64,000 nt of DNA from Micromonospora rubida. Its GTDB lineage: Bacteria; Actinomycetota; Actinomycetes; Mycobacteriales; Micromonosporaceae. Both the position numbers and the translations under genes were made by a program. The stretch is from assembly GCF_009908295.1 (NCBI RefSeq), contig NZ_JAAALO010000007.1:1-64000 (forward strand). The letters are read 5' to 3'. Shown here one piece after another: positions 51,492 through 60,564 of the stretch (its first letter is position 1; each line of letters begins with the position of its first letter). The notes under the pieces were generated by a model. The model worked only from the letters and a program-made list of their open reading frames with translations, ran no database searches and was not told where the DNA came from.

Positions 51492-52570
51492 CGGGCACTC
51501 CCCAGGGCGGTCAGCGGGTCGACGGAGGTGATCCGGCGGATGGACAGGGCGGCCCCGAGCGCGCCGAGGAGGATCATCACCGCGGCGGGGGTGAGGACGG
51601 TGGCGGGAGTGAGGAGGAACGGTACGGCGGTGCCGCCGAGGAGGGCACCCAACGCGACCGCGACGACCGTGCCGACGAGGGTGCCGCCGGCGAGCAGGAC
51701 GACGGCCTGGCCGAGCGCGTCGCGCAGCAGGTTGGCGGTGGAGGCGCCCAGGGCCTTGAGGACGGCGACATCGGCGCTGCGCTGGATCGTCCACACGGTG
51801 AAGAAGGCGCCGATGACCAGGGCGGAGATGGCGAACAGGAAGCCGCGCATCAGCTGCAGCGAGCCGTTCTCGGAGGGGTAGGAGCCGATCGCGGACAGCG
51901 AGCTGCTCGTGGAGACCGTCCTGGTGCCCGTGGCCTCGTCGGTGGCCTTCACGTCGACGCCGGAGGTGGTGTCCAGGGCGATGACGGTGGCGCTGGGGCC
52001 GTCGCCGGCGGTGGGCGTGATCTCCTGCCAGGCGTCGAGGCTGACCCAGATCACCGGGGTGTGGCTGAAGGAGGCATCACCGCTCACGGCCGCGACGGTC
52101 AGCGGGTGGCCGGCGACGGTGAGGGCATCGCCGGGCCCGAGCCCGAGTTCGTCGGCGGCGTCGCGGGACAGCACCGCCGAGTCGTCGTCGATCCTGTCGC
52201 TGTCCGGTGCCAGCGCGGCACCGGGCCGGACGCCGAAAGCGGACACGCCGGCGCTCCTGTCCCCGGCGGTGGCCTTGGTCGTGGTGATCCCGAGCGGCTC
52301 GGCGCTCGTGACGCCGGGCGCTGCGGCCCACTGCCGCCACTGCTCCTCGGTGACCGTCGAGTTGGCGTAGGAGAGGTCCTGCCCGCCGCCCGGCGGCTCG
52401 AAGGCGATCTTGTTCGCGGGCAGGCCGGTGATCGCGGAGACGTTCTGCCGGCCCAGTCCGGCGGTCAGCCCGGACAGCAGCCCGACCAGCAGGGTGATCA
52501 GCACGATGACGGCCCCGACGAGGGCGAACCGCCCCTTGGCGAACCTGAGGTCCCTCCAGGCGACAAACAT
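51488..52570 (-). CDS. FtsX-like ABC permease
   Basis: The 360-residue protein starts MFVAWRDLRFAKGRFALVGA: one helix, a ~190-residue extracellular MacB_PCD region, and three C-terminal helices with the FtsX motif RSADVAVLKALGASTANLLR. This is the single-repeat form, unlike the 853-residue permease at 6296-8857. ATG 52570 is the choice because homologues begin there; the longer upstream frame is antisense. It is coupled to the ATPase gene. Confidence 0.85.
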   Translation of the reverse strand: MFVAWRDLRFAKGRFALVGAVIVLITLLVGLLSGLTAGLGRQNVSAITGLPANKIAFEPPGGGQDLSYANSTVTEEQWRQWAAAPGVTSAEPLGITTTKATAGDRSAGVSAFGVRPGAALAPDSDRIDDDSAVLSRDAADELGLGPGDALTVAGHPLTVAAVSGDASFSHTPVIWVSLDAWQEITPTAGDGPSATVIALDTTSGVDVKATDEATGTRTVSTSSSLSAIGSYPSENGSLQLMRGFLFAISALVIGAFFTVWTIQRSADVAVLKALGASTANLLRDALGQAVVLLAGGTLVGTVVAVALGALLGGTAVPFLLTPATVLTPAAVMILLGALGAALSIRRITSVDPLTALGSAR

Positions 52571-52741
52571 GCCATGACCTGCGCTTTCATTCGGTGGAAT
52601 CGGTACCCGTCCACCGTCGCAGCCGATCCCCGGTCGGGACATCTGGCGCAGGGGGACAGTTCCCGGATCGGAAGGTGGCAGGCGGTCTCTAACTTTCGAT
52701 CGACGCGCCGGCGGCCCGCCGTCTCCTACGCTGGAAGGACC

Positions 52742-53950
52742 GTGAACACGACCGCTCCCGCGCCGACCCCCACCACCCGCACCCTCGCGTGGTGCCTGCA
52801 CCTGCTGATCGTCGGCCTGCTCGTCCTGGCCGCGGCCCGGGCCGTGGCCGACGGGGCGCCACGCTCCACGGCCGTCGTCGTGACGGCCGCCGCGATGGGG
52901 GTGGCGTACGCGGCCGGCCAGCTGCTGCCGCGCGTCCGCGCCGACCGCCGCGCCGCCGCCGTGTGGCTGGCCACCGTCGGCGCACTGTGGCTGGTGCTGC
53001 TGGCCCTGTCTCCCGACGGGGTCTGGGCCGCCTTCCCGCTGTACTTCCTCCAGCTCCACCTGCTGCCGCGCCGTGCCGGCCTGGTCGCGGTCGTCGCCAC
53101 CGCCGCGGCGGCCGTCGCGGCCTTTGCCGCCCACACCGGCGCCTTAACCCTGGCCATCGCGGTCGGCCCGGCCCTCGGGGCGGCCGTGGCGGTGGCGGTG
53201 GTGTGGGGGTACCAGGCGCTGTACCGGGAGAGCGAACAGCGCCGGAAGCTGATCGAGGAACTCACCGCCACCCGCGCCGACCTGGCCGAAGCCCAGCACG
53301 CCGCCGGTGTGCTGGCCGAACGCGAACGCCTGGCCCGCGAGATCCACGACACCCTTGCCCAGGGCCTGTCCAGCATCCAACTGCTGCTGCGCGCCGCCGA
53401 ACGCGCCCTGCCCGGCAGGCCCGACGCCGCCGCCCGCCACGTGGACCAGGCCCGCCAGGCAGCCGTGGACAACCTCGCCGAGGCCCGCCGTTTCGTCGCC
53501 GCGCTGACCCCGCCCACCCTGGAGGGCGCCACCCTGGCCGGAGCCCTGGAGCGCCTGTGCGCCACCACCTCCACCCGCCACCCGCTCACGGCCCGCTTCC
53601 ACCTCACCGGCGATCCCGTGCCCCTGCCCACCGCGCACGAGGTCGCGCTGCTGCGCATCGCCCAGTCCGCCCTGTCCAACACCGTCCGGCACGCCCGCGC
53701 CGTCCACGCCGAGGTCACCCTCAGCTATCTCGGCGACCGCGTCGCCGTCGACGTCGTCGACGACGGAGTCGGCTTCGCCCACGACCGGCTGTCCGCTGCC
53801 GGCCCGCCCCACGGCGGCTTCGGCCTGGCCGCCATGCGTGCCCGCGTGCACGCCCTGGGTGGCACGCTAACCATCGACTCCCCGGCCGGCCGGGGCACCG
53901 CCCTGGCCGCCCAGCTCCCGCTCACCGCCGTCGGGAACCGCCGTGACTGA
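52742..53950 (+). CDS. NarL-type sensor histidine kinase
   Basis: The 402-residue kinase has five or six helices (about 15-155), then a HisKA_3 domain with His202 in LAREIHDTLAQGLSSIQLLL, and an ATPase domain with DVVDDGVGFAHDRL and FGLAAMRAR. GTG 52742 is preceded by GGAAGG, and TACGCT lies 9 nt upstream. It overlaps the response regulator start by eight bases. It is divergent from the FtsX/ATPase pair. Confidence 0.9.
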   Translation: MNTTAPAPTPTTRTLAWCLHLLIVGLLVLAAARAVADGAPRSTAVVVTAAAMGVAYAAGQLLPRVRADRRAAAVWLATVGALWLVLLALSPDGVWAAFPLYFLQLHLLPRRAGLVAVVATAAAAVAAFAAHTGALTLAIAVGPALGAAVAVAVVWGYQALYRESEQRRKLIEELTATRADLAEAQHAAGVLAERERLAREIHDTLAQGLSSIQLLLRAAERALPGRPDAAARHVDQARQAAVDNLAEARRFVAALTPPTLEGATLAGALERLCATTSTRHPLTARFHLTGDPVPLPTAHEVALLRIAQSALSNTVRHARAVHAEVTLSYLGDRVAVDVVDDGVGFAHDRLSAAGPPHGGFGLAAMRARVHALGGTLTIDSPAGRGTALAAQLPLTAVGNRRD

Positions 53951-54578
53951 GGCCCTCATCCGGCTGCTCCTGGCCGACGACCACCCCGTGGTGCGGGCCG
54001 GGCTGCGTGCCGTGCTGGAGACCGAGCCCGGCTTCACCATCGTGGCCGAGGCGGCCACCGCCGAGGGAGCCGTCACCCGCGCCGCCGAGGGCGACATCGA
54101 CGTCGTCCTGATGGACCTGCAGTTCGGCAAGGGGATGAACGGGGCCGAGGCCACCGCCGCGATCACATCCCGACCCGGAGCCCCTCGGGTCCTGATCGTC
54201 ACCACCTACGGCACCGACGCCGACGTCGTGCCCGCCATCGAGGCCGGCGCCACGGGCTATCTTCTCAAGGACGCCCCGCCCGAGGACCTGGCCGCCGCCG
54301 TGCGCACCGCCGCAGCCGGCCGCAGCGCCCTGGCGCCCACCGTCGCCGACCGGCTCATGAATCGGCTGCGCACCCCCAGGGCCGCCCTGACCAGGCGCGA
54401 GACCGAGGTTCTCGTCCTGGTCGCCGAGGGACTGTCCAACCAGGCAGTCGGCCAGCGGCTGCATCTCACCGAGGGCACCGTGAAGTCCCACCTGGCCCAT
54501 GTCTACGCCAAGCTCGGCGTCGACTCCCGTACCGCCGCCGTCGCCACGGCGACCGATCTCGGTCTCATCCGCCGCTGA
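53943..54578 (+). CDS. NarL-family response regulator
   Basis: The 211-residue regulator has Asp58 in DIDVVLMDLQFGK, the TTYGTDAD switch region, Lys in LLKDAPPEDL, and a LuxR-type HTH (LTRRETEVLVLVAEGLSNQA). GTG 53943 overlaps the kinase stop by 8 nt. It probably controls the divergent ABC transporter. Just beyond its stop begins the MerR-type promoter of the reductase gene. Confidence 0.9.
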   Translation: MTEALIRLLLADDHPVVRAGLRAVLETEPGFTIVAEAATAEGAVTRAAEGDIDVVLMDLQFGKGMNGAEATAAITSRPGAPRVLIVTTYGTDADVVPAIEAGATGYLLKDAPPEDLAAAVRTAAAGRSALAPTVADRLMNRLRTPRAALTRRETEVLVLVAEGLSNQAVGQRLHLTEGTVKSHLAHVYAKLGVDSRTAAVATATDLGLIRR

Positions 54579-54581
54579 CGG

Positions 54582-54612
54582 TTGACTTCGAGTCCACTCG
54601 AACTCCTAGCCT
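54582..54612 (+). promoter_or_regulatory. MerR-type promoter of the aldo/keto reductase gene
   Basis: TTGACT and TAGCCT are 19 bp apart, the spacing of MerR-activated promoters. A perfect palindrome TTCGAGT-CC-ACTCGAA (54587-54602) fills the spacer. No MerR gene is within the window. Confidence 0.75.
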
Positions 54613-54680
54613 GGGCGCTGCGGGGCGGAGGCGGTCTGACCGGAACGGCCGCCCCGAACACCAATGGGGGGAAGACACTC

Positions 54681-55730
54681 ATGCGCTATCGCACGCTGGG
54701 CGGCACGGGTATCGAGGTCAGCACGTACTGCCTCGGCACGATGATGTTCGGTGCCGTCGGCAACCCGGATCACGACGACTGCGGCCGGATCATCAACGCC
54801 GCACTCGACCGGGGGATCAACTTCATCGACACGGCGGACATGTACTCGGCGGGTGAGTCGGAGACCATCGTCGGCAGGGCGCTGCGCGGCCGCCGTGCCG
54901 AGGTGGTGCTCGCCACGAAGGTCCATTTCCAGATGGGGGAGGGGCGCAACCGCAGCGGCAACTCCCGTCGGTGGATCATCCGCGAGGTGGAGGAGAGCCT
55001 GCGCCGCCTCGACACCGACTGGATCGACCTGTATCAGGTGCACCGGCCGGACGAGAAGACCGACATCGAGGAGACCCTGTCCGTGCTGACCGATCTGGTC
55101 CGCGCCGGCAAGATCCGCGCGTTCGGTTGTTCGACCTTCCCGGCGGAGGAGATCGTCGAGTCCCACCACGTCGCCGAGAGGCGGGGCCTGGGCCGCTTCC
55201 GCACGGAGCAGTCGCCGTACTCGCTGCTGGCCCGGCAGGTCGAGGCGGCGGTGCTGCCCGTCTGCCAGCGCTACGGCATGGGTGTCATGGTGTGGAGCCC
55301 GCTCGCCTCCGGGTTCCTCACCGGCCGGTACCGCAGGGATCAGCCCATCGACCTCACCAGCGGCCGTCCCGCGCTCACCCCGGCCCGGTTCGACCCGAAC
55401 GTCCCCGGCAACGCCGCCAAGCTCGACGCGGTCGAGCAGCTGATCGCGCTCGCCGAGGAGATCGGCTGCACGCTGCCGGAACTCGCGATCGCCTTCACCG
55501 CAGCCCACCCCGCGGTCACCTCCACGATCATCGGGCCCCGCACGATGGAACAGTTGGAGGGGCTGCTGAAGGGGGCCGCCGTCGGCCTCGACGACGCCGC
55601 GCTGGACCGGATCGACGAGATCGTTCCGCCCGGCACCAACCTCTACGCGCCCGACGGTGCCTGGCGGCCGGCCGCGCTCGCCGAGGCCTCCCGCCGACGC
55701 CGCCCCCCGGCCGAGCGCGTCGCCGCCTGA
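54681..55730 (+). CDS. Aldo/keto reductase
   Basis: The 349-residue enzyme has the AKR barrel with FIDTADMYSAGESE (catalytic Tyr), ATKVHF (Lys), LYQVHRP (His), and the NADPH-binding end TSTIIGPRTMEQLEGLL. It reduces carbonyls with NADPH; substrate unknown. ATG 54681 lies behind GGGGGGAA. Its C-terminus ERVAA falls inside a 16-bp tandem repeat. The promoter upstream is of MerR type, which suggests induction by a thiol-reactive or electrophilic compound. Confidence 0.9.
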   Translation: MRYRTLGGTGIEVSTYCLGTMMFGAVGNPDHDDCGRIINAALDRGINFIDTADMYSAGESETIVGRALRGRRAEVVLATKVHFQMGEGRNRSGNSRRWIIREVEESLRRLDTDWIDLYQVHRPDEKTDIEETLSVLTDLVRAGKIRAFGCSTFPAEEIVESHHVAERRGLGRFRTEQSPYSLLARQVEAAVLPVCQRYGMGVMVWSPLASGFLTGRYRRDQPIDLTSGRPALTPARFDPNVPGNAAKLDAVEQLIALAEEIGCTLPELAIAFTAAHPAVTSTIIGPRTMEQLEGLLKGAAVGLDDAALDRIDEIVPPGTNLYAPDGAWRPAALAEASRRRRPPAERVAA

Positions 55731-55805
55731 GCGCGTCGCCGCCTGAGCGCGTCGCCGCCTGAGCGCGTCGCCGCCTGAGCGCGTCGCCGCCTGAGCGCGT
55801 CGCCG
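55713..55805. repeat. 16-bp tandem repeat (minisatellite), 5.8 copies
   Basis: The unit GAGCGCGTCGCCGCCT occurs five times without change from 55713 to 55792, followed by a partial copy to 55805. The first copy encodes ERVAA plus the stop codon of the reductase; the others lie past the stop. Confidence 0.9.
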
Positions 55806-55817
55806 ACCGACGTCGAG

Positions 55818-55847
55818 GGCGGGCCGCCCATCGCCCGGCGGCCCGCC
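55818..55847. terminator. Hairpin between convergent genes
   Basis: An 11-bp perfect stem (55818-55828 and 55837-55847) with an 8-nt loop, between the reductase and the aminotransferase. Confidence 0.7.
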
Positions 55848-55855
55848 CGTCGCGG

Positions 55856-56608
55856 TCAGACAGCTTCCGGTACGACCTCGGCGTACCGCCGGCACAGCAG
55901 GCCGATGATCGGGTGACCGGTCGCGAACGTGACCCCGTCGACGGCGGCGATCGGCCGGATCCCGCCGGCCGCGTTGGTGGCGAAGGCGGTCGCCATGCCG
56001 GACAGCCGGGACAGCTCGACCGGCTCGGTGCGCTGCGGGCCGTCGTGAGCCGCGGCGAGCAGCCGCACGGTCACGCCGGCCAGCACGTCGGCCAGGGGCC
56101 AGACCACGGTGTCGCCGTCGACGAAGCCGACGTTCCAGGTCGGCCCCTCGCCGACCCGCCCGTCGCCGTCGGTGAACAGCGCGTCGTCGTAGCCGTCGAG
56201 TTGGGCGCGGCGGCGTTCGAACAGGGGGCCGAACAGCCCGGTGTGCTTGACCGCGGGCACGTCACGTATGTAGGTGGTGGAGCGCACCCGCATCGGCGGC
56301 TGCCACTGCGGCGTGGCGGCGCGCGTGGTGACCAGCACCTGCGGATCGGCCGGCGCGGCGGGCCGGCCGATCCGCAGGCCGGGGTCGGCCACGGTGACCC
56401 GGACCGTCAACGGGGCCTCGGCCCCGGCGATCGCCGCGCGGATCCGCCCCCGGACGTACCCGGGGGACAGTTCGGCCCCGAAGACCGTGGCGCAGTCGGT
56501 GACCAACCGGTCGAGGTGCAGGCTTAGCCCGCGGACCGCACCGTCCTGCACCCGCATCGTGGTGAAGTGCCCGTAGTTGGTCAGCGCCAGGTTGTCGACC
56601 GCCGTCAT
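55856..56608 (-). CDS. Class IV aminotransferase (PabC/Ilv-like fold)
   Basis: The 250-residue protein has the fold-type IV layout: KHTGLFGPLFERRRAQLDGY with the Schiff-base Lys, DDALFTDGDGRVGEGPTWNV, and the C-terminal LSRLSGMATAFATNAAGGIR. Family members include 4-amino-4-deoxychorismate lyase, branched-chain and D-amino acid transaminases; the substrate group is not clear. ATG 56608 is the likely start. It is next to a serine hydrolase on the same strand, 50 nt away. Confidence 0.85.
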   Translation of the reverse strand: MTAVDNLALTNYGHFTTMRVQDGAVRGLSLHLDRLVTDCATVFGAELSPGYVRGRIRAAIAGAEAPLTVRVTVADPGLRIGRPAAPADPQVLVTTRAATPQWQPPMRVRSTTYIRDVPAVKHTGLFGPLFERRRAQLDGYDDALFTDGDGRVGEGPTWNVGFVDGDTVVWPLADVLAGVTVRLLAAAHDGPQRTEPVELSRLSGMATAFATNAAGGIRPIAAVDGVTFATGHPIIGLLCRRYAEVVPEAV

Positions 56609-56658
56609 GGCGGCCAGTCTGGCACCGCCGGGCCCGATCGGGGTGCCGTCGGTCGGGG

Positions 56659-57828
56659 TCAGGCCGGTTGGCGGGACACGACCGCCCGGACTGCCTCGAC
56701 CAGGCTGGTCGTCCGGGGGTCCGGGGTCATCGTGACGCGCAGGCCGTTCATCACGTACCCGAAGGCGATGCCGCTGGCCGGGTCGGCGTAGCCGAGCGAG
56801 CCGCCGTGGCCGGGGAAGCCGAAGGCGGTCGGCGACCACCAGGGCTGGTCCGGCAGGGGCAGACCGAAGCCGAGCGCCGGCCGGGTCGGAACCATCAGCA
56901 CCCGGTCGACACCGCTGGCCTGTTCGGCGGTGGCGGTGGCGAGGGTGGCCGCGTCGAGGATCCGGAACCCGTCGACCTCGCCGATCAGGCCGGCGTAGAA
57001 ACGGGCCAGTGACGACGCTGTGCAGATGCCGTTGACCGAGGGGATCTCGGCCGTCCAGGTCGCCGGATCGGCGAGGTCGAGCGGCGGGTCGGTCACCGCG
57101 GCCGACCGGACCACCAGCGAGGTCGGATCGGTGTACCGGGCGGACACCTCTCGCAGCGCCTCGGGTATCGCAGTGGCGGGCTGCTCCACCGGCTGCTCGA
57201 CGAGCCTGCTGACCCGGTACGCCTCCGAGGCGGGCAGGCCGATCCAGAGGTCCAGGCCGAGCGGCTTGCCGATTTCGTCCGCAAAGTACGTGCCCAGGCT
57301 GCGGCCGGAGACCCGGCGTACCACCTCGCCGACCAGCCAGCCGTAGGTCAGCGAGTGGTAGCCGTGCGCCGTGCCCGGTTCCCAGACGGGTGCCTGGGCG
57401 GCCAGCGCCGCGACCATCGGCTCCCAGGCCAGCGCCTCCGCGCGGGGGATCGGACGGTCGAGTACGGGCAGCCCCGCCTGGTGGGACAGCAGCCAGCGGA
57501 CCGGGGTGCCGCCCTTGCCGGCCGCCGCGAACTCCGGCCAGTACTCGGCGACCGGGGCGGCCAGGTCGAGCTGCCCCCGTTGGGCCAGCAGGTGGGCACA
57601 GGCGGCGGGCACGCTCTTGCTGGTCGAGTAGACCACCTGGAGGGTGTCCTCCCGCCAGGCGCGGCCGGTGGTGGGATCGGCGACCCCGCCCCACAGCCGG
57701 ACCACCTCCCGGCCGTGCCGGTAGACGCTGACGGCCGCGCCGATCTCGGACCGCGTCTCGAAGTTCGCCAGGAACGCCTCCCGGACCGGCTCGTAACCCG
57801 GCGCCACGGTGCCGCTGACCACGGACAT
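56659..57828 (-). CDS. Serine beta-lactamase-like hydrolase (family VIII esterase)
   Basis: The 389-residue protein has the SxxK motif S68-T-S-K71 in VYSTSKSVP and a Tyr motif GYHSLTYGW. This is the layout of the penicillin-binding fold used by EstB-type esterases and amidases (beta-lactamase domain). It has no signal peptide, so it acts in the cytoplasm, unlike true PBPs. ATG 57828 follows AGAGGAGAG. It may share a transcript with the aminotransferase. Confidence 0.87.
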   Translation of the reverse strand: MSVVSGTVAPGYEPVREAFLANFETRSEIGAAVSVYRHGREVVRLWGGVADPTTGRAWREDTLQVVYSTSKSVPAACAHLLAQRGQLDLAAPVAEYWPEFAAAGKGGTPVRWLLSHQAGLPVLDRPIPRAEALAWEPMVAALAAQAPVWEPGTAHGYHSLTYGWLVGEVVRRVSGRSLGTYFADEIGKPLGLDLWIGLPASEAYRVSRLVEQPVEQPATAIPEALREVSARYTDPTSLVVRSAAVTDPPLDLADPATWTAEIPSVNGICTASSLARFYAGLIGEVDGFRILDAATLATATAEQASGVDRVLMVPTRPALGFGLPLPDQPWWSPTAFGFPGHGGSLGYADPASGIAFGYVMNGLRVTMTPDPRTTSLVEAVRAVVSRQPA

Positions 57829-57890
57829 GCGCTCTCCTCTCGGAGCGTCGGGCCCGGACGACGACCAGCCCAGGCGCTCCCGTCAAGATA

Positions 57891-57919
57891 CCCTGACAGT
57901 CGACGTCAGGGAATCCTGA
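57891..57919. promoter_or_regulatory. Inverted/direct TGAC repeats in divergent promoter
   Basis: CCCTGAC-N7-GTCAGGG (57891-57911) is a perfect 7-bp inverted repeat around AGTCGAC, and a further CCTGAC starts at 57915. It lies between the divergent hydrolase and HTH-protein genes. Confidence 0.55.
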
Positions 57920-57925
57920 CGTGCA

Positions 57926-57931
57926 TATGCT
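57926..57931 (+). promoter_or_regulatory. -10 element of leaderless HTH-protein mRNA
   Basis: TATGCT lies 6 nt before ATG 57938; no ribosome-binding site between. Confidence 0.6.
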
Positions 57932-57937
57932 TGCGGG

Positions 57938-58414
57938 ATGGCGGAGGAAATGGTTCCGGGACATGCGAACCTCATCGGGTTCCGGTTGCCGGACGGGACG
58001 CTGAGCACCGACGCCGCAGCACCGGCCGGCACCGTCGGCTACCGGGCCCGGTGCGGTTGCGGTTGGGTCGGCACCAGCGACTATCCAGCCGCCGAAGAGG
58101 GGCGCTGGATGGCCACCTCCGAGTGGGGCGGACACATCAGGCCGATCCTGGCCGGCACTCCGCCCGGCTGGCTGCTGGGCCGCTCCGACACCCTCCGGGA
58201 CAACGTCGCCGAACTGGCCACCACCTGGCCGTTGCAGGCGCTCGGCATCCTCGCCGAGGTGGAACGCTGGCAACGGCCGCTGATCGAACGCGCCGTGGTG
58301 GCGGCCCGGGAAGCCGGGCTCTCCTGGGCCGAGATCGGCAACGCGCTCGGCATCAGCCGGCAGTCGGCGCACGAGCGGTTCCGCAACGCCGCACCGTCCA
58401 AACCACCCGCCTGA
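57938..58414 (+). CDS. Small protein with C-terminal sigma-70-region-4-like HTH
   Basis: The 158-residue protein has a cysteine pair in RARCGCGWVG, and a C-terminal helix-turn-helix (AREAGLSWAEIGNALGISRQ) like sigma region 4 or small DNA-binding regulators. The N-terminal half is Trp-rich (EWGGHIRPILAGTPPGWLLG). It may regulate its own divergent region, which holds inverted TGAC repeats. No known family named with confidence. Confidence 0.72.
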   Translation: MAEEMVPGHANLIGFRLPDGTLSTDAAAPAGTVGYRARCGCGWVGTSDYPAAEEGRWMATSEWGGHIRPILAGTPPGWLLGRSDTLRDNVAELATTWPLQALGILAEVERWQRPLIERAVVAAREAGLSWAEIGNALGISRQSAHERFRNAAPSKPPA

Positions 58415-58454
58415 CGGGTCACCCCCGAGGGGACGCCTGCACGCCGGGGATGAC

Positions 58455-60551
58455 TCAGCGGGCCACGAGCGCCGGGACGGGCAGCACCAGTTGGACGGTG
58501 GTGCCGGGGCGGGTGTGGGCGGGATTCGCCCGCACGATGGTGAGCGCGGCCCCGATGCCCTCCGCGCGTTCCCGCATCGACGCGGTGCCGACGCCGGCGA
58601 CCAGCGGGGCGGGGATGCCCACCCCCTCGTCCGTGACGCACACGACCAGGCTGCCCGGTCCCAGGGAGACGTCGATGGCGCACCGGTCCACACCGGCGTG
58701 CCGGCGCACGTTGCGCACGGCCTCGCCCACGATGCCGTACACCGCCGTCGCCACGGTGTCGGGAAGCTCCACGTCGGGCGCCCGCACCAGCACCGTCAAC
58801 CCGGCGTCGGCGGAACGTTCCCGCAGCCGGTGCAGCGCCGGCCGCAGCCCGCCGCCCTCCAGCGGCGGCGGCACGAGGTCCCGGGCGATCTCCCGGACTC
58901 CCGCCGCCTGGCGGTCCATCTCGGCGACGAGCCGCCCGAGGAGGTCGTCGGCTGCCGCGATCTCGGGCAGGTAGCGGTGCGGGCGCAGCATGTTGCGGCC
59001 CGCGGTGAGCGCGAGCCCGACTCCGCTGATCGCCGGCCCTAGGTCGTCGTGCAGGTCGCGGCGCAGCTTGCGGCGCTCCTCGTCCCTGCTCTGCGCCAGC
59101 CGCACCCGGGAGCGGTCCAGGTCGCGCTGGGCGAGGGCGAGCTGGGCGAGCGCGGTGACGACCGGCGCGAGGTCGTGCAGCAGCGCGGCGGTCCGCCCGT
59201 CGAGCCGCTCGCCGGGGCGGGGCCAGGCCCGCAGCTCTCCCACCGGCCGGTTCCCGCTGTCCAGACGCACCACGAGGGCCGGCCCGCGCGCCGACGGCCC
59301 GTCCCAGGCCGGGGCGCGGCGCGGCGGCACCGGCCGGGCTCCCGTGAGGGTTATCGTGGCCGCTGCCAGCCGCAACGAGTCGGCGATGCCGTCCGCCACC
59401 GCGTCGAGCATCCGGGTGCTGCGCTCCGCCGCGCGTAGCCGGTCGGCGACCTGCCGGATCAGGCGCGGCCCGTCGTCGCCGTGCACCAGCCGGTCCACCC
59501 GGCGTTGCACCCACGCACGCGCGGGCTGGAACCCGGCGGCGAGTAGCGCGGTCACCACGGCCTCGGGCACCGCCGAGGTCGCCGGAGTGACCATGTCGAG
59601 CAGCAGCACACCCATGACGTACGCGCCGATCACCAGCGCGGTCATCAACGCCCAGACCAGTGTCCGGCGGATGGACAGCTCCAGGCCCCACAGCCGCTGA
59701 CGCAGCGCCACGACCAGCACGGAGGCGGGGAAGAAGGCCTGGGCGCCGAGCATGAGCAGTGGGGCGAACGGCACCGGGACGGCGACGTGGAAGGCCGGGT
59801 CCAGCGCGAGCGGCAGGAAGGCCGCCGCCAGCAGCAGGGTGCCGATGGCGAGCCAACCGAGGCCGTGCCGCTGCTGCCGCGGCAGGGTACGGCGACGGGC
59901 CAGCACGCCGACGGCGGCGGCGACGCCGAGCACGACGAGCGCGGGCTCCAGCCAGGGGTCGACCGCCGCGCGGGCCGCGAGCAGGGTGTCGTCGGTGAGC
60001 GGAACCGCGTGCAGGCCGCCGGGCAGGGTGAGGGCGCACGCCTGCGCGACCACGATGAGGACGACGCCGGCGCCGACGGCGACCCGGGTGCTCCGGTCGA
60101 GCGGCCGTACCGGCAGGAGCCAGGGCAGCAACACGACGAGGGCGTAGAAGCCGGGCACCCAGGCCCAGTACGCGACGCTGGCGAGCTGGCCGGTCATCCA
60201 CAGGTCGGGCCAGCGGTACACCACCATGCCCCAGCAGGCCGCCGCCGCCGACAGCGACCCGCCGACGCCCGCAGCGGCCATGATCCAGGCGGCCAGGTGG
60301 GCGCGGCGCAGCAGGGTCAGCCAGGCGACCACTCCGTAGACCGCGCCGACCACCAGGTCCACCAGCGTGTAGAGCATCCACGGGTGCCAGGGCGGAGCCG
60401 CCACGCACCAGGCCACCACGGAGGCGGCGGTCAGCCCGCTGGTGCCGGTCAACACCGCCCACGCCACGATCCGCCACCGGGGCCCGGTCCCGGCGGCCGG
60501 ACCAGCCCCGGCCGGGCCCGCCACGATCGCCGGGACCACCTCGCCGTCCAC
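58455..60551 (-). CDS. Orphan sensor histidine kinase, HisKA_3 type
   Basis: The 698-residue kinase has an N-terminal region of about eight to ten helices (residues 25-330), then a GAF-like stretch (about 360-470), a HisKA_3 domain with His in RKLRRDLHDDLGPAISGVGL near residue 500, and an ATPase domain with VTDEGVGIPAPLV. GTG 60551 is 13 nt after a secreted-protein gene, so the two are probably one operon. No response regulator is adjacent. The ATPase C-terminus reads on to VARs stop at 58455. Confidence 0.85.
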   Translation of the reverse strand: MDGEVVPAIVAGPAGAGPAAGTGPRWRIVAWAVLTGTSGLTAASVVAWCVAAPPWHPWMLYTLVDLVVGAVYGVVAWLTLLRRAHLAAWIMAAAGVGGSLSAAAACWGMVVYRWPDLWMTGQLASVAYWAWVPGFYALVVLLPWLLPVRPLDRSTRVAVGAGVVLIVVAQACALTLPGGLHAVPLTDDTLLAARAAVDPWLEPALVVLGVAAAVGVLARRRTLPRQQRHGLGWLAIGTLLLAAAFLPLALDPAFHVAVPVPFAPLLMLGAQAFFPASVLVVALRQRLWGLELSIRRTLVWALMTALVIGAYVMGVLLLDMVTPATSAVPEAVVTALLAAGFQPARAWVQRRVDRLVHGDDGPRLIRQVADRLRAAERSTRMLDAVADGIADSLRLAAATITLTGARPVPPRRAPAWDGPSARGPALVVRLDSGNRPVGELRAWPRPGERLDGRTAALLHDLAPVVTALAQLALAQRDLDRSRVRLAQSRDEERRKLRRDLHDDLGPAISGVGLALTAGRNMLRPHRYLPEIAAADDLLGRLVAEMDRQAAGVREIARDLVPPPLEGGGLRPALHRLRERSADAGLTVLVRAPDVELPDTVATAVYGIVGEAVRNVRRHAGVDRCAIDVSLGPGSLVVCVTDEGVGIPAPLVAGVGTASMRERAEGIGAALTIVRANPAHTRPGTTVQLVLPVPALVAR

Positions 60552-60564
60552 CTGATCGGGCCGG

